From assembly GCF_041346945.1 (NCBI RefSeq), contig NZ_CP166850.1:7610501-7674500 (forward strand): a stretch of 64,000 bases of DNA, in the 5' to 3' direction. The DNA is from Amycolatopsis sp. cg9 (lineage in GTDB: Bacteria > Actinomycetota > Actinomycetes > Mycobacteriales > Pseudonocardiaceae). The position numbers and the translations under genes were made by a program. The stretch's first letter is position 1; every line of letters begins with the position of its first letter. The notes under the pieces are model-generated. The model ran no database searches, was not told the origin of the DNA, and was given only the letters and a program-made list of their open reading frames with translations. Positions 20,094 through 28,114 of the stretch are shown piece by piece.

Positions 20094-20990
20094 TCAGGCC
20101 GGGATCTCGAGCCGCTGGGCTTCGGGTGGCTCCGCGCCGCGGAGGAGCGCCGCCAGGATCTCCGCGCCGCGCACCACCCGTGGGCCCGGGCGGTTGAAGT
20201 ACGCCGGGCCGTCCAGGACCCAGACCTGGCCGGTGCGGACGGCGGGCAGGTCCGCCCAGCCGGGCAGCCCGGCCAGTGCCGGGGCCTCGGCGAGGGTGCG
20301 CTCCGGCGGGAAGCCGCACGGCATCAGCAGCAGCACGTCCGGCCGGGCCTCGGCCACCGCCGTCCACGGCACCGGCCGGGTGTGCTCGCCCGGCCGGGCC
20401 AGCAGTGGGTCGCCGCCTGCCAGCGCGATCTGCTCGGGGACCCAGTGTCCCGCGGGCCAGATCGGGTCCAGCCATTCCAGGGCCACCACCCGCGGCCCGG
20501 CGGTCCGCCCCGCCAGGGCGGCGAGCCGGGCGCGGAGCGCGGCGATCTCGGCTTCCGCCCGGTCCGGCACCCCGAGCACCTCGCCGACCCGGCGCAGGCA
20601 GTCGAGGACGCCGTCGAGGGTCGCCGGTTCCAGGCTCACCACCCGCGGCCCGGTGTCGAGCGTGCGCACGGCCTCGGACACCCGCCGGTACGACACCGCG
20701 CACACCTCGCACAGGTCCTGCGTCAGCACGACGTCCGGAGCGAGCTCGGCGAGCAGCGCGCTGTCGAGCGTGTAGAGCGCCGAGCCGCGGTGCGCGGCTC
20801 CGCCGACGGCCGCGGAGATCTCGCGGCTCGACAACGCGTCCGGGGCGAACCCGGCGCGCGTCACGACCGGGACGCGGTCGAGCTCGCCGGGCGGCCAGTC
20901 GCATTCGTGGGTGCGGCCGACGAGGTCGGGCAGCCGGCCGAGCACCGCGACGAGATCGGTCGCGGCGGGCAGCAGGGACACGATCCGCAT
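20094..20990 (-). CDS. Cobalamin-binding (BtuF-like) protein without export signal
   Basis: A 298-residue protein of the BtuF/FepB class III binding-protein fold: [18 protein letters not shown] at the start, [15 protein letters not shown], and [16 protein letters not shown] towards the end. Unlike transporter-associated BtuF, it has neither signal peptide nor lipobox, and no BtuC or BtuD genes are nearby, so it is probably cytoplasmic. Such stand-alone proteins are common in actinobacteria and annotated as cobalamin-binding, but the ligand is unproven. The ATG at 20990 is chosen because the conserved start begins there. The calcium/proton antiporter gene lies 28 bases upstream on the same strand. 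Confidence 0.8.
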   Translation of the reverse strand: MRIVSLLPAATDLVAVLGRLPDLVGRTHECDWPPGELDRVPVVTRAGFAPDALSSREISAAVGGAAHRGSALYTLDSALLAELAPDVVLTQDLCEVCAVSYRRVSEAVRTLDTGPRVVSLEPATLDGVLDCLRRVGEVLGVPDRAEAEIAALRARLAALAGRTAGPRVVALEWLDPIWPAGHWVPEQIALAGGDPLLARPGEHTRPVPWTAVAEARPDVLLLMPCGFPPERTLAEAPALAGLPGWADLPAVRTGQVWVLDGPAYFNRPGPRVVRGAEILAALLRGAEPPEAQRLEIPA

Positions 20991-21018
20991 CGGGCCACCG
21001 TAACCGCCCGCGCCCGGC

Positions 21019-22113
21019 TCAGGGGTTGACGGCCAGCACCAGGAAGCCCGCCAGCAGGACCAGGTGGACGCCACCCTGGAGGCGGGTCGCCCGGCCCGGG
21101 ACGACCGTCAGGACGCTCACCACCACCGTCAGGGCCAGCAGCACGATCTGCGTCGAACCGAGGCCGAGCAGCAGTTCGCCCGGCAGCCACAGCGACGCCA
21201 GCGCGATCGCCGGGATGGTCAGGCCGATGCTCGCGATCGCCGAGCCATAGGCGAGGTTGAGGCTGATCTGCATCCGGTCGCGCTGGGCCGCGCGCGTCGC
21301 CGCGAGCGTCTCCGGGAGCAGGACCAGCAGCGCGATCACCACGCCGACGAACGACTGCGGGAAGCCGGCCGCGCGGACGCCCGCCTCGATCGCCGGGGAC
21401 TCCACCTTCGCCAGGCCGACCACCGCGACCAGGGCGACCAGCAGGAGCGCGAGGCTGCCCAGCGCCGCCCGGTTGGTCGGCGGCTCGGCGTGGTCGTCCT
21501 CCTTGACCTCGCCGTCGGCCGCGACCGGGAGGAAGAAGTCGCGGTGGCGCATGGTCTGGGTCAGCACGAAGGTGGCGTACAGCGCCAGCGACGCCACGGC
21601 CGCGAACGTCAGCTGCGCCGAGGAGAACGCCGGGCCGGGAGTGCTCGAGGTGAACGTCGGCAGCACCAGGCTCAGCGTGGCCAGCGTCGCGACCGTGGCC
21701 AGCGCGGCGCCGCTGCCCTCGGAGTTGAAGAGGGTGACGCCGTAGCGGCGCGCGCCGACGAGCAGCGAGACGCCGACGATGCCGTTGGTCGTGATCATCA
21801 CCGCGGCGAACACGGTGTCCCGCGCCAGCGAGCCGGCGTCCGGGCCGCCGGAGACCATCATCGTGACGATCAGCGCGACTTCGATGACGGTGACCGCGAC
21901 CGCGAGCACGAGCGAGCCGAACGGTTCCCCGACGCGGTGCGCGACGACTTCGGCGTGGTGCACCGCCGCCAGCACGGTCGCCCCGAGCGCGATCGCGACG
22001 AGCGCCACGAAGACCGGGCCGAGGTCGCGGCCCCAGGCGAGCGCGAGCACGAGGACGCCGAGCACGGGGGTGACGGAGGTCCAGGACGTCAGGAAGGATC
22101 TCAGCGCGGCCAT
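21019..22113 (-). CDS. chaA: ChaA-type calcium (sodium, potassium)/proton antiporter
   Basis: A 364-residue membrane protein with two homologous halves of about five helices each. The first half has [20 protein letters not shown] with the conserved acidic residue of CaCA exchangers; the second has [20 protein letters not shown], the matching ExxxLP-type motif, and [21 protein letters not shown] charged cytoplasmic loop ([13 protein letters not shown]) separates the halves. It should export calcium or alkali cations in exchange for protons. It lies between a LysR gene and the BtuF-like gene, all on the minus strand but with 28-51 base gaps, so cotranscription is possible. Confidence 0.9.
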   Translation of the reverse strand: MAALRSFLTSWTSVTPVLGVLVLALAWGRDLGPVFVALVAIALGATVLAAVHHAEVVAHRVGEPFGSLVLAVAVTVIEVALIVTMMVSGGPDAGSLARDTVFAAVMITTNGIVGVSLLVGARRYGVTLFNSEGSGAALATVATLATLSLVLPTFTSSTPGPAFSSAQLTFAAVASLALYATFVLTQTMRHRDFFLPVAADGEVKEDDHAEPPTNRAALGSLALLLVALVAVVGLAKVESPAIEAGVRAAGFPQSFVGVVIALLVLLPETLAATRAAQRDRMQISLNLAYGSAIASIGLTIPAIALASLWLPGELLLGLGSTQIVLLALTVVVSVLTVVPGRATRLQGGVHLVLLAGFLVLAVNP

Positions 22114-22164
22114 GCCCCCACCCTGTCACACCGGCGGTCACTTTGCGTGGTCGTACGGCGCTTC

Positions 22165-23058
22165 TCACATAGTCCGATGTGGACGGTCGAGGCCGGCCGC
22201 GAGGACGTACTGCCGGAAGGTTTCGCTGGGCGGCGGGAGAGTCCGCCCGCCCGCCCAGGCGAGACCGATGTCGCGGGCAGCGTCCACATCGGTCAGCTCC
22301 AGGTGCGGCGCCGGGAACTCCGCGGCGTGCGGCAGCGGCAGCACGGACACGCCGAGCCCGGCGGTGACGAGCCCGCGCAGCGTTTCGACCTCGTCGCCTT
22401 CGAAGCCGATGCGCGGCACGAACCCGGCCTCGGCGCACAGGCGCTCGGTCGTTTCTCGCAGCGCGTAACCCGGGCGCAGGAGGATGAACGTCTCGTCCGC
22501 GAGATCGGCGAGGCGCACCCGGCGGCGCCGAGCCAGCCGGTGCCGCGGCGGGACCGCGAGCCGCAGGGGCTCGACGAGCAGGCGTTCCCAGCGCAGCTGC
22601 GGGTGCCCGGGGTCGCCGCTGGTGAGGACGAGGTCCGCGGTGCCCTCGAGCAGTTCCGCCTCGAGCCCGGCCTCGCCGTGCTGGCGCAGTTCGAAGCGGG
22701 TGCCGGGGTGCTCGCGCAGGAAGCCCCGCAGGACGTCGGGCACCAGCCACGTCCCGAACGTGTGCAGGAAGGCCAGCGGCACGACCCCGGTGCCCGGCGC
22801 GACGATCTCGCCGACCTCGCGCAGGCCCTGGTCGAGCTGGTCGAGCACGGCTTCGACGTGCCGCCTGAACGCGTGCCCGGCCGGGGTCAGCCGCAGCAGC
22901 CGCCCGGACCGGCGGAACAGCTCGGCGCCGGCCTCGTGCTCCAGCCGCCGCAGCGCGCGGGACAGCGCGGGCTGGGTGAGGTGGGCTCCGGCCGCGGTCT
23001 CCGTGACGGTCGCGCCGCCGGCGACCTCGCGGAAGAGCCGCAGCGTCTGGACGTCCAT
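22165..23058 (-). CDS. LysR-family transcriptional regulator
   Basis: A 297-residue regulator with an N-terminal winged helix (TVTETAAGAHLTQPALSRAL) and a LysR effector domain (LAFLHTFGTWLVPDVLRGFL; RHRLARRRRVRLADLADETF). The ATG at 23058 gives the standard MDVQTLRLF start. It is divergent from the poxB-like gene 70 bases away, and that gap holds the dyad CCAAT-N5-ATTGG expected for a LysR site. It therefore probably controls the pyruvate oxidase gene and itself. The inducer is unknown. Confidence 0.9.
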   Translation of the reverse strand: MDVQTLRLFREVAGGATVTETAAGAHLTQPALSRALRRLEHEAGAELFRRSGRLLRLTPAGHAFRRHVEAVLDQLDQGLREVGEIVAPGTGVVPLAFLHTFGTWLVPDVLRGFLREHPGTRFELRQHGEAGLEAELLEGTADLVLTSGDPGHPQLRWERLLVEPLRLAVPPRHRLARRRRVRLADLADETFILLRPGYALRETTERLCAEAGFVPRIGFEGDEVETLRGLVTAGLGVSVLPLPHAAEFPAPHLELTDVDAARDIGLAWAGGRTLPPPSETFRQYVLAAGLDRPHRTM

Positions 23059-23081
23059 GTCCCCAGTGTATGGAAATTCAG

Positions 23082-23096
23082 CCAATCAGGCATTGG
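23082..23096. promoter_or_regulatory. LysR-type dyad between the LysR gene and poxB
   Basis: ccaatcaggcattgg is a 15-base interrupted palindrome (CCAAT/ATTGG) in the 70-base divergent intergenic region. LysR proteins typically bind such T-N11-A dyads near the divergent start sites. It lies 33 bases before the poxB start codon. Confidence 0.5.
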
Positions 23097-23128
23097 ACGC
23101 ATGAGCGGCGCGCGGGCACGCTGGAGGT

Positions 23129-24862
23129 ATGGCTACGGTGGCAGAACAACTGGTCAGGACGCTGCGGGACGCGGGCGTCGAGCGCATCTACGGCATCGTC
23201 GGGGACAGCTTGAACCCGATCGTCGACGCCGTGCGCCGCACCGACGGCATCGAGTGGGTGCACGTCCGCCACGAGGAGACGGCCGCCTTCGCCGCGGCGG
23301 CGGAAGCGCAGGTCACCGGCAAGCTCGCGGTGTGCGCGGGCAGCTGCGGGCCGGGCAACCTGCACCTGATCAACGGCCTGTTCGACGCCCACCGCTCCGG
23401 CGCGCCGGTGCTCGCGATCGCGTCGCACATCCCGTCGAACCAGATCGGCACCGGGTTCTTCCAGGAGACCCACCCGGACCGCCTCTTCGCCGAGTGCAGC
23501 CACTTCAGCGAGGTCGTCGCCGACCCGGCGCAGCTGCCGCGGCTGCTGCGCATCGCCACCCAGGCGGCCGTCGGCAAGGGCGGCGTCGCGGTGCTGACCA
23601 TCCCGGGCGACCTCGCCGACCGCAAGGCCACCGGCCCGCTGACCGAGCGGCTCCCGCTGGTCGTGCCGTCGCCGCCGGTGCCGAGCGCCGAGACCGTGCG
23701 GGAACTCGCGGACCTGCTGAACTCGGGGGAGAAGGTCATGCTGTTCGCGGGCGCGGGCGTCCGCGGCGCGCACGGCGAAGTCATGGCGCTGGCGGAGAAG
23801 CTCGCCGCCCCGGTCGGGCACTCGCTCGGCGGCAAGGAGTGGATCCAGTACGACAACCCCTTCGACGTCGGCATGAGCGGCCTGCTCGGCTACGGCGCCT
23901 GCTTCGACGCGATGCACGAGGCCGACCGGATCGTGCTGCTGGGCACGGACTTCCCGTACGACAAGTTCCTCCCGCAGGCGCGCACGATCCAGGTCGACCA
24001 CGACGCTTCGCGCCTCGGCCGCCGCACGCCGCTGGACCTCGCCGTGCACGGCGACGTCAAGGAGACGCTGAAGGCACTGCTGCCGCTGCTGCGCCCGCGC
24101 GCCGACCGGGCGTTCCTCGACCGGATGCTGCGCGAGCACGTGCGGAAGCTGGAGAAGGTCGTCGGCGCGTACACGGGGAAGATCGAGCAGCGCCGTCCGA
24201 TCCACCCGGAGTACGTCGCTTCGGTGCTCGACGAGGTCGCCGCCGACGACGCGGTGTTCACCGTCGACACCGGCATGGGCAACGTGTGGGCCGCGCGCTA
24301 CCTGACGCCCAACGGCCGCCGCCGGGTGCTCGGCTCGTTCCGGCACGGCAGCATGGCGAACGCGCTGCCGCACGCGATCGGCGCGCAGCTGTCCCAGCCG
24401 GGCCGCCAGGTCGTGTCGCTGTCGGGCGACGGCGGGCTCGCGATGCTGATGGGCGACCTGCTGACGCTGCCGGCCTACGACGTCCCGGTGAAGGTCGTGG
24501 TGTTCAACAACGCCACGCTGGGCATGGTGAAGCTGGAGATGCTCGTCGACGGCCTCCCGGACTTCGGCACCGACCACGCGCCGGTGAACTTCGCCGCGAT
24601 CGCGGCGGCGTGCGGTGTCTTCGCCGAGCGGGTCGAGGACCCGGCCGACGTGCGCGGCGCGCTGGAGAAGGCGTTCGCGCACCCCGGCCCGGCGGTCGTC
24701 GAGGTCGTGACCGACCCGAACGCGCTGTCGATCCCGCCGCGGATCACCGGCGAGATGGTGCGCGGCTTCGCCCTCGGCGCGACGAAGACCGTGCTCAACG
24801 GCGGGGTCGGCAAGATGGTCGACCTCGCCCGCGCCAACCTGCGCAACACCCCGCGCCCGTAA
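23129..24862 (+). CDS. poxB: Thiamine-pyrophosphate-dependent pyruvate oxidase/dehydrogenase (PoxB type)
   Basis: A 577-residue TPP enzyme of the acetolactate synthase superfamily. VHVRHEETAAFAAAAEAQ holds the catalytic Glu, NGLFDAHRSGAPVLAIAS the conserved N-terminal loop, and SLSGDGGLAMLMGDLL with VVFNNATLGMVKLEM the GDG...NN cofactor-binding motif. Length and the IPSNQIGTGFFQETHPDRLF region fit pyruvate:quinone oxidoreductase or pyruvate oxidase, which decarboxylates pyruvate to acetate (or acetyl phosphate), better than acetolactate synthase. The membrane-binding tail of E. coli PoxB is not obvious. Transcription is probably under the divergent LysR gene. A strong hairpin follows the stop codon at once. 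Confidence 0.88.
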   Translation: MATVAEQLVRTLRDAGVERIYGIVGDSLNPIVDAVRRTDGIEWVHVRHEETAAFAAAAEAQVTGKLAVCAGSCGPGNLHLINGLFDAHRSGAPVLAIASHIPSNQIGTGFFQETHPDRLFAECSHFSEVVADPAQLPRLLRIATQAAVGKGGVAVLTIPGDLADRKATGPLTERLPLVVPSPPVPSAETVRELADLLNSGEKVMLFAGAGVRGAHGEVMALAEKLAAPVGHSLGGKEWIQYDNPFDVGMSGLLGYGACFDAMHEADRIVLLGTDFPYDKFLPQARTIQVDHDASRLGRRTPLDLAVHGDVKETLKALLPLLRPRADRAFLDRMLREHVRKLEKVVGAYTGKIEQRRPIHPEYVASVLDEVAADDAVFTVDTGMGNVWAARYLTPNGRRRVLGSFRHGSMANALPHAIGAQLSQPGRQVVSLSGDGGLAMLMGDLLTLPAYDVPVKVVVFNNATLGMVKLEMLVDGLPDFGTDHAPVNFAAIAAACGVFAERVEDPADVRGALEKAFAHPGPAVVEVVTDPNALSIPPRITGEMVRGFALGATKTVLNGGVGKMVDLARANLRNTPRP

Positions 24863-24869
24863 ACCGTTC

Positions 24870-24912
24870 GAAGGCCGCCTTCAGGGCACTGGATGCCCTG
24901 AAGGCGGCCTTC
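24870..24912. terminator. Perfect 19-base hairpin downstream of poxB (GAAGGCCGCCTTC family)
   Basis: Arms from gaaggccgccttcagggca to its exact complement enclose the loop ctgga. It begins seven bases after the poxB stop and lies 12 bases before the 3' end of the convergent small gene, so it can end transcription in both directions. There is no T-run. The inner GAAGGC/GCCTTC is itself palindromic, like the other palindrome families in this window. Confidence 0.7.
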
Positions 24913-24924
24913 GGCGGCAGGCGA

Positions 24925-25185
24925 TCACGGGGCGGCGACGATGACCCCGGTGGCGGCGAGGTGCTCGAGCGCCGCCACCACCCGGGCCCGCGTGGTGGCG
25001 GCGAGCTCGGCGGCGTCGAGCGCGTCGCGGACCGTGGCGTGCATCGCCAGTGCCCGGACGAAGCGGACCACGTCCGGGGTGCCGAGCAGGCACCCTTCTC
25101 CGCGCTCGCTCCGGTGGACGAGCACCTCGAAGGGTTCGCGCGGGTTCACCCGGTACGGCGCATCGAGGTCCACTGTGGACACCAC
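24925..25185 (-). CDS. MftB-like (PqqD-fold) small protein
   Basis: An 86-residue protein starting four bases after the alcohol dehydrogenase stop. The N-terminal third, DLDAPYRVNPREPFEVLVHR, and the helical rest (DVVRFVRALAMHATVRDALD, then VVAALEHLAATGVIVAAP) follow the pattern of MftB, the PqqD-type peptide-binding partner in mycofactocin biosynthesis (YRLHPxVxxRPEPFGxLxY... LA). NDMA-dependent alcohol dehydrogenases such as its neighbour are mycofactocin-associated, so the context agrees. I see no precursor MftA or radical-SAM MftC here. The family call is from my pattern reading, not from a search. It could be a chaperone or cofactor-delivery protein for the dehydrogenase. Confidence 0.55.
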   Translation of the reverse strand: MVSTVDLDAPYRVNPREPFEVLVHRSERGEGCLLGTPDVVRFVRALAMHATVRDALDAAELAATTRARVVAALEHLAATGVIVAAP

Positions 25186-25189
25186 CCCG

Positions 25190-26299
25190 CTACGAGTGGA
25201 CGATCACGCCGCGGATGTTCTTGCCGTCGCGCAGGTCCTGGTAGCCCTCGTTGACCTGCTCCAGGGTGTACTTGCGGGTCACCAGCTCGTCGAGCTTGAG
25301 CTTGCCGGCGTCGTAGAGCCGCAGCAGCCGGACGATGTCGTACTGCGGGTTCGCCGAGCCGAACAGCGTGCCCTTGACCGTCTTTTCGAACAGCGTCAGC
25401 ACGGCGCCGGACAGGTGCACGGTCAGCTTCTCGGGGTTGGCGAGCCCGGTGATGACGACGGTCCCGCCCTTGCCGACGACGTCGAACGCGGCGCTGACGA
25501 CCTCCTCGTCGACCGTGCCCACGGTGATCAGCGCCTGGTCGGCCAGCTGGCCCCAGGTCAGCTCGCTGACCTTCTCCGCGGCTTCGGCGGCGGTGGCGAA
25601 CGCGTGGGTGGCGCCGAACTTCAGCGCCGTCTCGCGCTTGAACTCCACCGGGTCGACCGCGACGACGTACTTCGCGCCGGCGTGCGCGGCACCCTGCACG
25701 GCGTTGATGCCGATGCCGCCGATGCCGTAGACGACGGTCGTGTCCCCGGCCCGCACCCCGCCGGCGTAGTTGGCCGTGGCCCAGCCGGTGGGCACCCCGC
25801 AGCCGACGAGGACGGCGGTCTCCAGCGGGAGCCAGTCGTCGACCTTGACCACCGAGTGCTGCGAAATGGTGGCGCGCTCGGAGAACGTGCCGAGCATGCA
25901 CATCGCCCCGAAGTCCTGGCCGCCGCCGTGGAAGCGGAAGGAGCCGTCGGGCATGTGGCCGTCGAGGATGGTGGCGCCCATGTCGCACAGGTTCTGGCGG
26001 CCGGTCGAGCAGTAGCGGCAGGTGCCGCAGTTGGGGATGAAGCTGCACACGACGTGGTCGCCCGGCTGCACCTTGGTGACGCCGGGGCCGACCTCTTCGA
26101 TGATGCCGGCGCCCTCGTGCCCGCCGATGATCGGGAACCGCGGCACGAGGTCGTTGTCGATCAGGTGCAGGTCCGAGTGGCACAGCCCGGCGGCGGTGTA
26201 CTTGATGAGCACCTCGCCGGGACCGGGCCCGTCGAGGTCGAGCTCCATGATCTCGAACGGCTTCCCGGCGTCGAACAGTACGGCTGCCTTCGTCTTCAC
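25190..26299 (-). CDS. NDMA-dependent zinc alcohol dehydrogenase
   Basis: A 369-residue medium-chain alcohol dehydrogenase. Catalytic zinc ligands are in GLCHSDLHL and GGHEGAGI; the structural zinc site is CGTCRYCSTGRQNLC; the NAD-binding fold has VYGIGGIGINAVQGAAHAG. CSFIPNCGTC and GTFSERATISQHSVVKVDDW identify the NDMA-dependent branch (nitrosodimethylaniline assays in vitro; mycofactocin as electron acceptor in vivo in related bacteria). The start is taken as GTG 26299 because GGAGGAG at 26306-26312 is six bases away and family members begin MKTKAAVL; ATG 26305 is the alternative. It should oxidise short primary alcohols to aldehydes in the cytoplasm. Confidence 0.9.
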   Translation of the reverse strand: MKTKAAVLFDAGKPFEIMELDLDGPGPGEVLIKYTAAGLCHSDLHLIDNDLVPRFPIIGGHEGAGIIEEVGPGVTKVQPGDHVVCSFIPNCGTCRYCSTGRQNLCDMGATILDGHMPDGSFRFHGGGQDFGAMCMLGTFSERATISQHSVVKVDDWLPLETAVLVGCGVPTGWATANYAGGVRAGDTTVVYGIGGIGINAVQGAAHAGAKYVVAVDPVEFKRETALKFGATHAFATAAEAAEKVSELTWGQLADQALITVGTVDEEVVSAAFDVVGKGGTVVITGLANPEKLTVHLSGAVLTLFEKTVKGTLFGSANPQYDIVRLLRLYDAGKLKLDELVTRKYTLEQVNEGYQDLRDGKNIRGVIVHS

Positions 26300-26305
26300 G
26301 GCCAT

Positions 26306-26312
26306 CTCCTCC
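26306..26312 (-). promoter_or_regulatory. Ribosome binding site that decides the dehydrogenase start
   Basis: GGAGGAG directly touches the ATG at 26305 but is six bases from the GTG at 26299, so the GTG is the better start. The conserved family start agrees. Confidence 0.6.
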
Positions 26313-26363
26313 ACGTGCGGCGGTGCTCGTGCCTCGATTGTGTGGAGGCGGCGCGGTGGCGGA

Positions 26364-26382
26364 GTGTCCAAATCCCGGACAC
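26364..26382. promoter_or_regulatory. Inverted repeat GTGTCC-N7-GGACAC upstream of the dehydrogenase gene
   Basis: gtgtccaaatcccggacac is a symmetric site about 65 bases before the dehydrogenase start, between it and the regulator gene. AcoR/MimR-type activators bind such dyads, so this is the natural target for the adjacent regulator. Confidence 0.5.
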
Positions 26383-26386
26383 CGGG

Positions 26387-27994
26387 TCAGCGGACCCGCA
26401 GCGCCCGCATGCGGTTGTAGAGGGTCGAGCGGCTGATGCCCAGCTGCTTCGCCGCCCGGACCTTGTTGCCGTCGCACGCCCGCAGCGTGCGGACGATGAC
26501 GTCGTACTCGGCCTGTTCCCAGCCGGTCAGGGCCGCACCCGTCTCCGTGCAGTCCGGGGCGAGGTCGGCCGCCGTCAGGTCGCCCGCCGAGCGGCGGTCG
26601 GCCGCGGCCGCCAGCACCCCTTCGAGCTCCCGCAGGTTGCCCGGCCAGTGCTGGGAAGCCAGCAGCTCCAGCGCTCCCGGGGTCAGGCGCAGCGAAGCGC
26701 CGAAGCCGCGCAGCAGCTCGCGGGCGATCGCCGGGACCTCGTCGCGGCGCTCCCGCAGCGGCGGCAGCTCGACGCGGCGGTGGACGCGGGCCGCCAGGGT
26801 CGCCTGCTCGCCGTGCAGCTCCGAGGGCGGGCCGCTCAGCAGCGCGAACCACGCCGGTGACTCGTCCAGCAGGCGGGCCAGGCGGACGGCCGCGAGCGGG
26901 GGCAGCAGCTGGATCCCGTCGATCACCAGCAGGCCACGGGAAGCCGCCGCGGCCTCGACCCGCGCGCACCACGCGGCCTCGCCCGCGACGACGTCGGACG
27001 CGTCGAACTCGTGCACCGGCTCGTCCCCGGCGACGACCCGGGCCGCCGTGCTGCGGCCCGCGCCGGGCTCGCCGCAGACCAGCACCCGCCGCCGGGCGCG
27101 GCCCGCGCGGTGGAGGCGGTCTTCGATCGGGGCCGGGAAGAGCCCGCGCGCGGTACGCGGCCGGGACACCACCGGGCTCGCCGGGCGCACCGGCGCCAGC
27201 TCGAACAGCAGCCCGGCGCTCGCCGACACGGCTTCGACGCGCACCTCCACCGGCGTGCCGGAGGTCAGCCGGATGCGCCGGAGTCCCCGCTGGGTGCGGC
27301 CGAGGTCCTGCAGCAGCCGGTGGTCGGCGGTGTCGACCAGCTCGGTCGCCGCGGTGTTGGCGAGCACGACGTCCTGGCCGAGCGCCAGCACCGCGCACGC
27401 CCGGTGCTGCACCGACTGGAACGCGGCCAGCAGCTGCTGTTCGGCGAGCTTGGCACCGTCGAGCAGCCGCCGTTCGATGTCGGCGACCGCGCGCCGCAGG
27501 AACGGCCCGAGCAGCGGGTTCGCGTCGCCCGCCGGGCCGGTGATGTCGAGGACGCCGGCCAGCCGCCGCGTCGACGGGTGCACCACCGGGTGGCCGTAGC
27601 AGGTGAACTGCTTCATGGCTTCGAGGAAGTGCTCGTCGCCGTCGACGGAGACACCGCGCCGGGTCTCGAACGGCGTGGCGAGGGAGTTCGTCCCGGTCCG
27701 CTCCTCGAGGAACTGGCAGCCGGGCACCGCGCTGATGTTCTCCAGCGCCAGCTCGACCGACCGCTCGGTGAACCGCCGCGCGACGATCCGGCATTCGTCG
27801 TCGGCCAGCACGACGCAGAACCGCGTGCCGGCCAGCTGCCGGGCCAGCTCGTCGAGCACGGGCGAAGCGGCCCGCAGGAGCCGGCTGCGGCTGTCGACGT
27901 CGGCGACGTCCAATCGGTCGAGCGACGACGCCGGCGAGAGCCCGGACAGCTCCGCCCGCCGCCACGACTGCGCGATCTCGGTCCGCAGGTCCAC
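26387..27994 (-). CDS. AcoR/MimR-type regulator (GAF, AAA-like, Fis HTH)
   Basis: A 535-residue regulator. The first 150 residues carry the AIAQSWRR-type start and a GAF-like sensor (FLEERTGTNSLATPFETRRG; QFTCYGHPVVHPSTRRLAGV). An AAA-like centre has Walker A VLVCGEPGAGRSTAA and LLVIDGIQLLPP. The end is a Fis helix-turn-helix (CDGNKVRAAKQLGISRSTLY). The GAFTGA loop that contacts sigma-54 is not seen, in line with actinobacteria lacking sigma-54, so it should work with a sigma-70 type factor. GTG 27994 has GAGGAG five bases upstream. It lies just upstream of the alcohol dehydrogenase, a common arrangement for alcohol or propane oxidation loci. Confidence 0.85.
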   Translation of the reverse strand: MDLRTEIAQSWRRAELSGLSPASSLDRLDVADVDSRSRLLRAASPVLDELARQLAGTRFCVVLADDECRIVARRFTERSVELALENISAVPGCQFLEERTGTNSLATPFETRRGVSVDGDEHFLEAMKQFTCYGHPVVHPSTRRLAGVLDITGPAGDANPLLGPFLRRAVADIERRLLDGAKLAEQQLLAAFQSVQHRACAVLALGQDVVLANTAATELVDTADHRLLQDLGRTQRGLRRIRLTSGTPVEVRVEAVSASAGLLFELAPVRPASPVVSRPRTARGLFPAPIEDRLHRAGRARRRVLVCGEPGAGRSTAARVVAGDEPVHEFDASDVVAGEAAWCARVEAAAASRGLLVIDGIQLLPPLAAVRLARLLDESPAWFALLSGPPSELHGEQATLAARVHRRVELPPLRERRDEVPAIARELLRGFGASLRLTPGALELLASQHWPGNLRELEGVLAAAADRRSAGDLTAADLAPDCTETGAALTGWEQAEYDVIVRTLRACDGNKVRAAKQLGISRSTLYNRMRALRVR

Positions 27995-28114
27995 TCGCAC
28001 TCCTCGCCGAGCCGATCGGTGTCCCCGGCCCTCCATCATCACACGGACCGGGCGCGGGGTGAACCTCTCCGTGCGCGCGAGCCGACGAACCGGTACCGCG
28101 CAAGGGATTTCGTC

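Noticed and set aside
25169..25181. GTCCACTGTGGAC palindrome inside the MftB-like coding region
   Set aside because: It encodes part of the N-terminus (STVD) and the same core occurs at 12698-12724; probably codon-driven.
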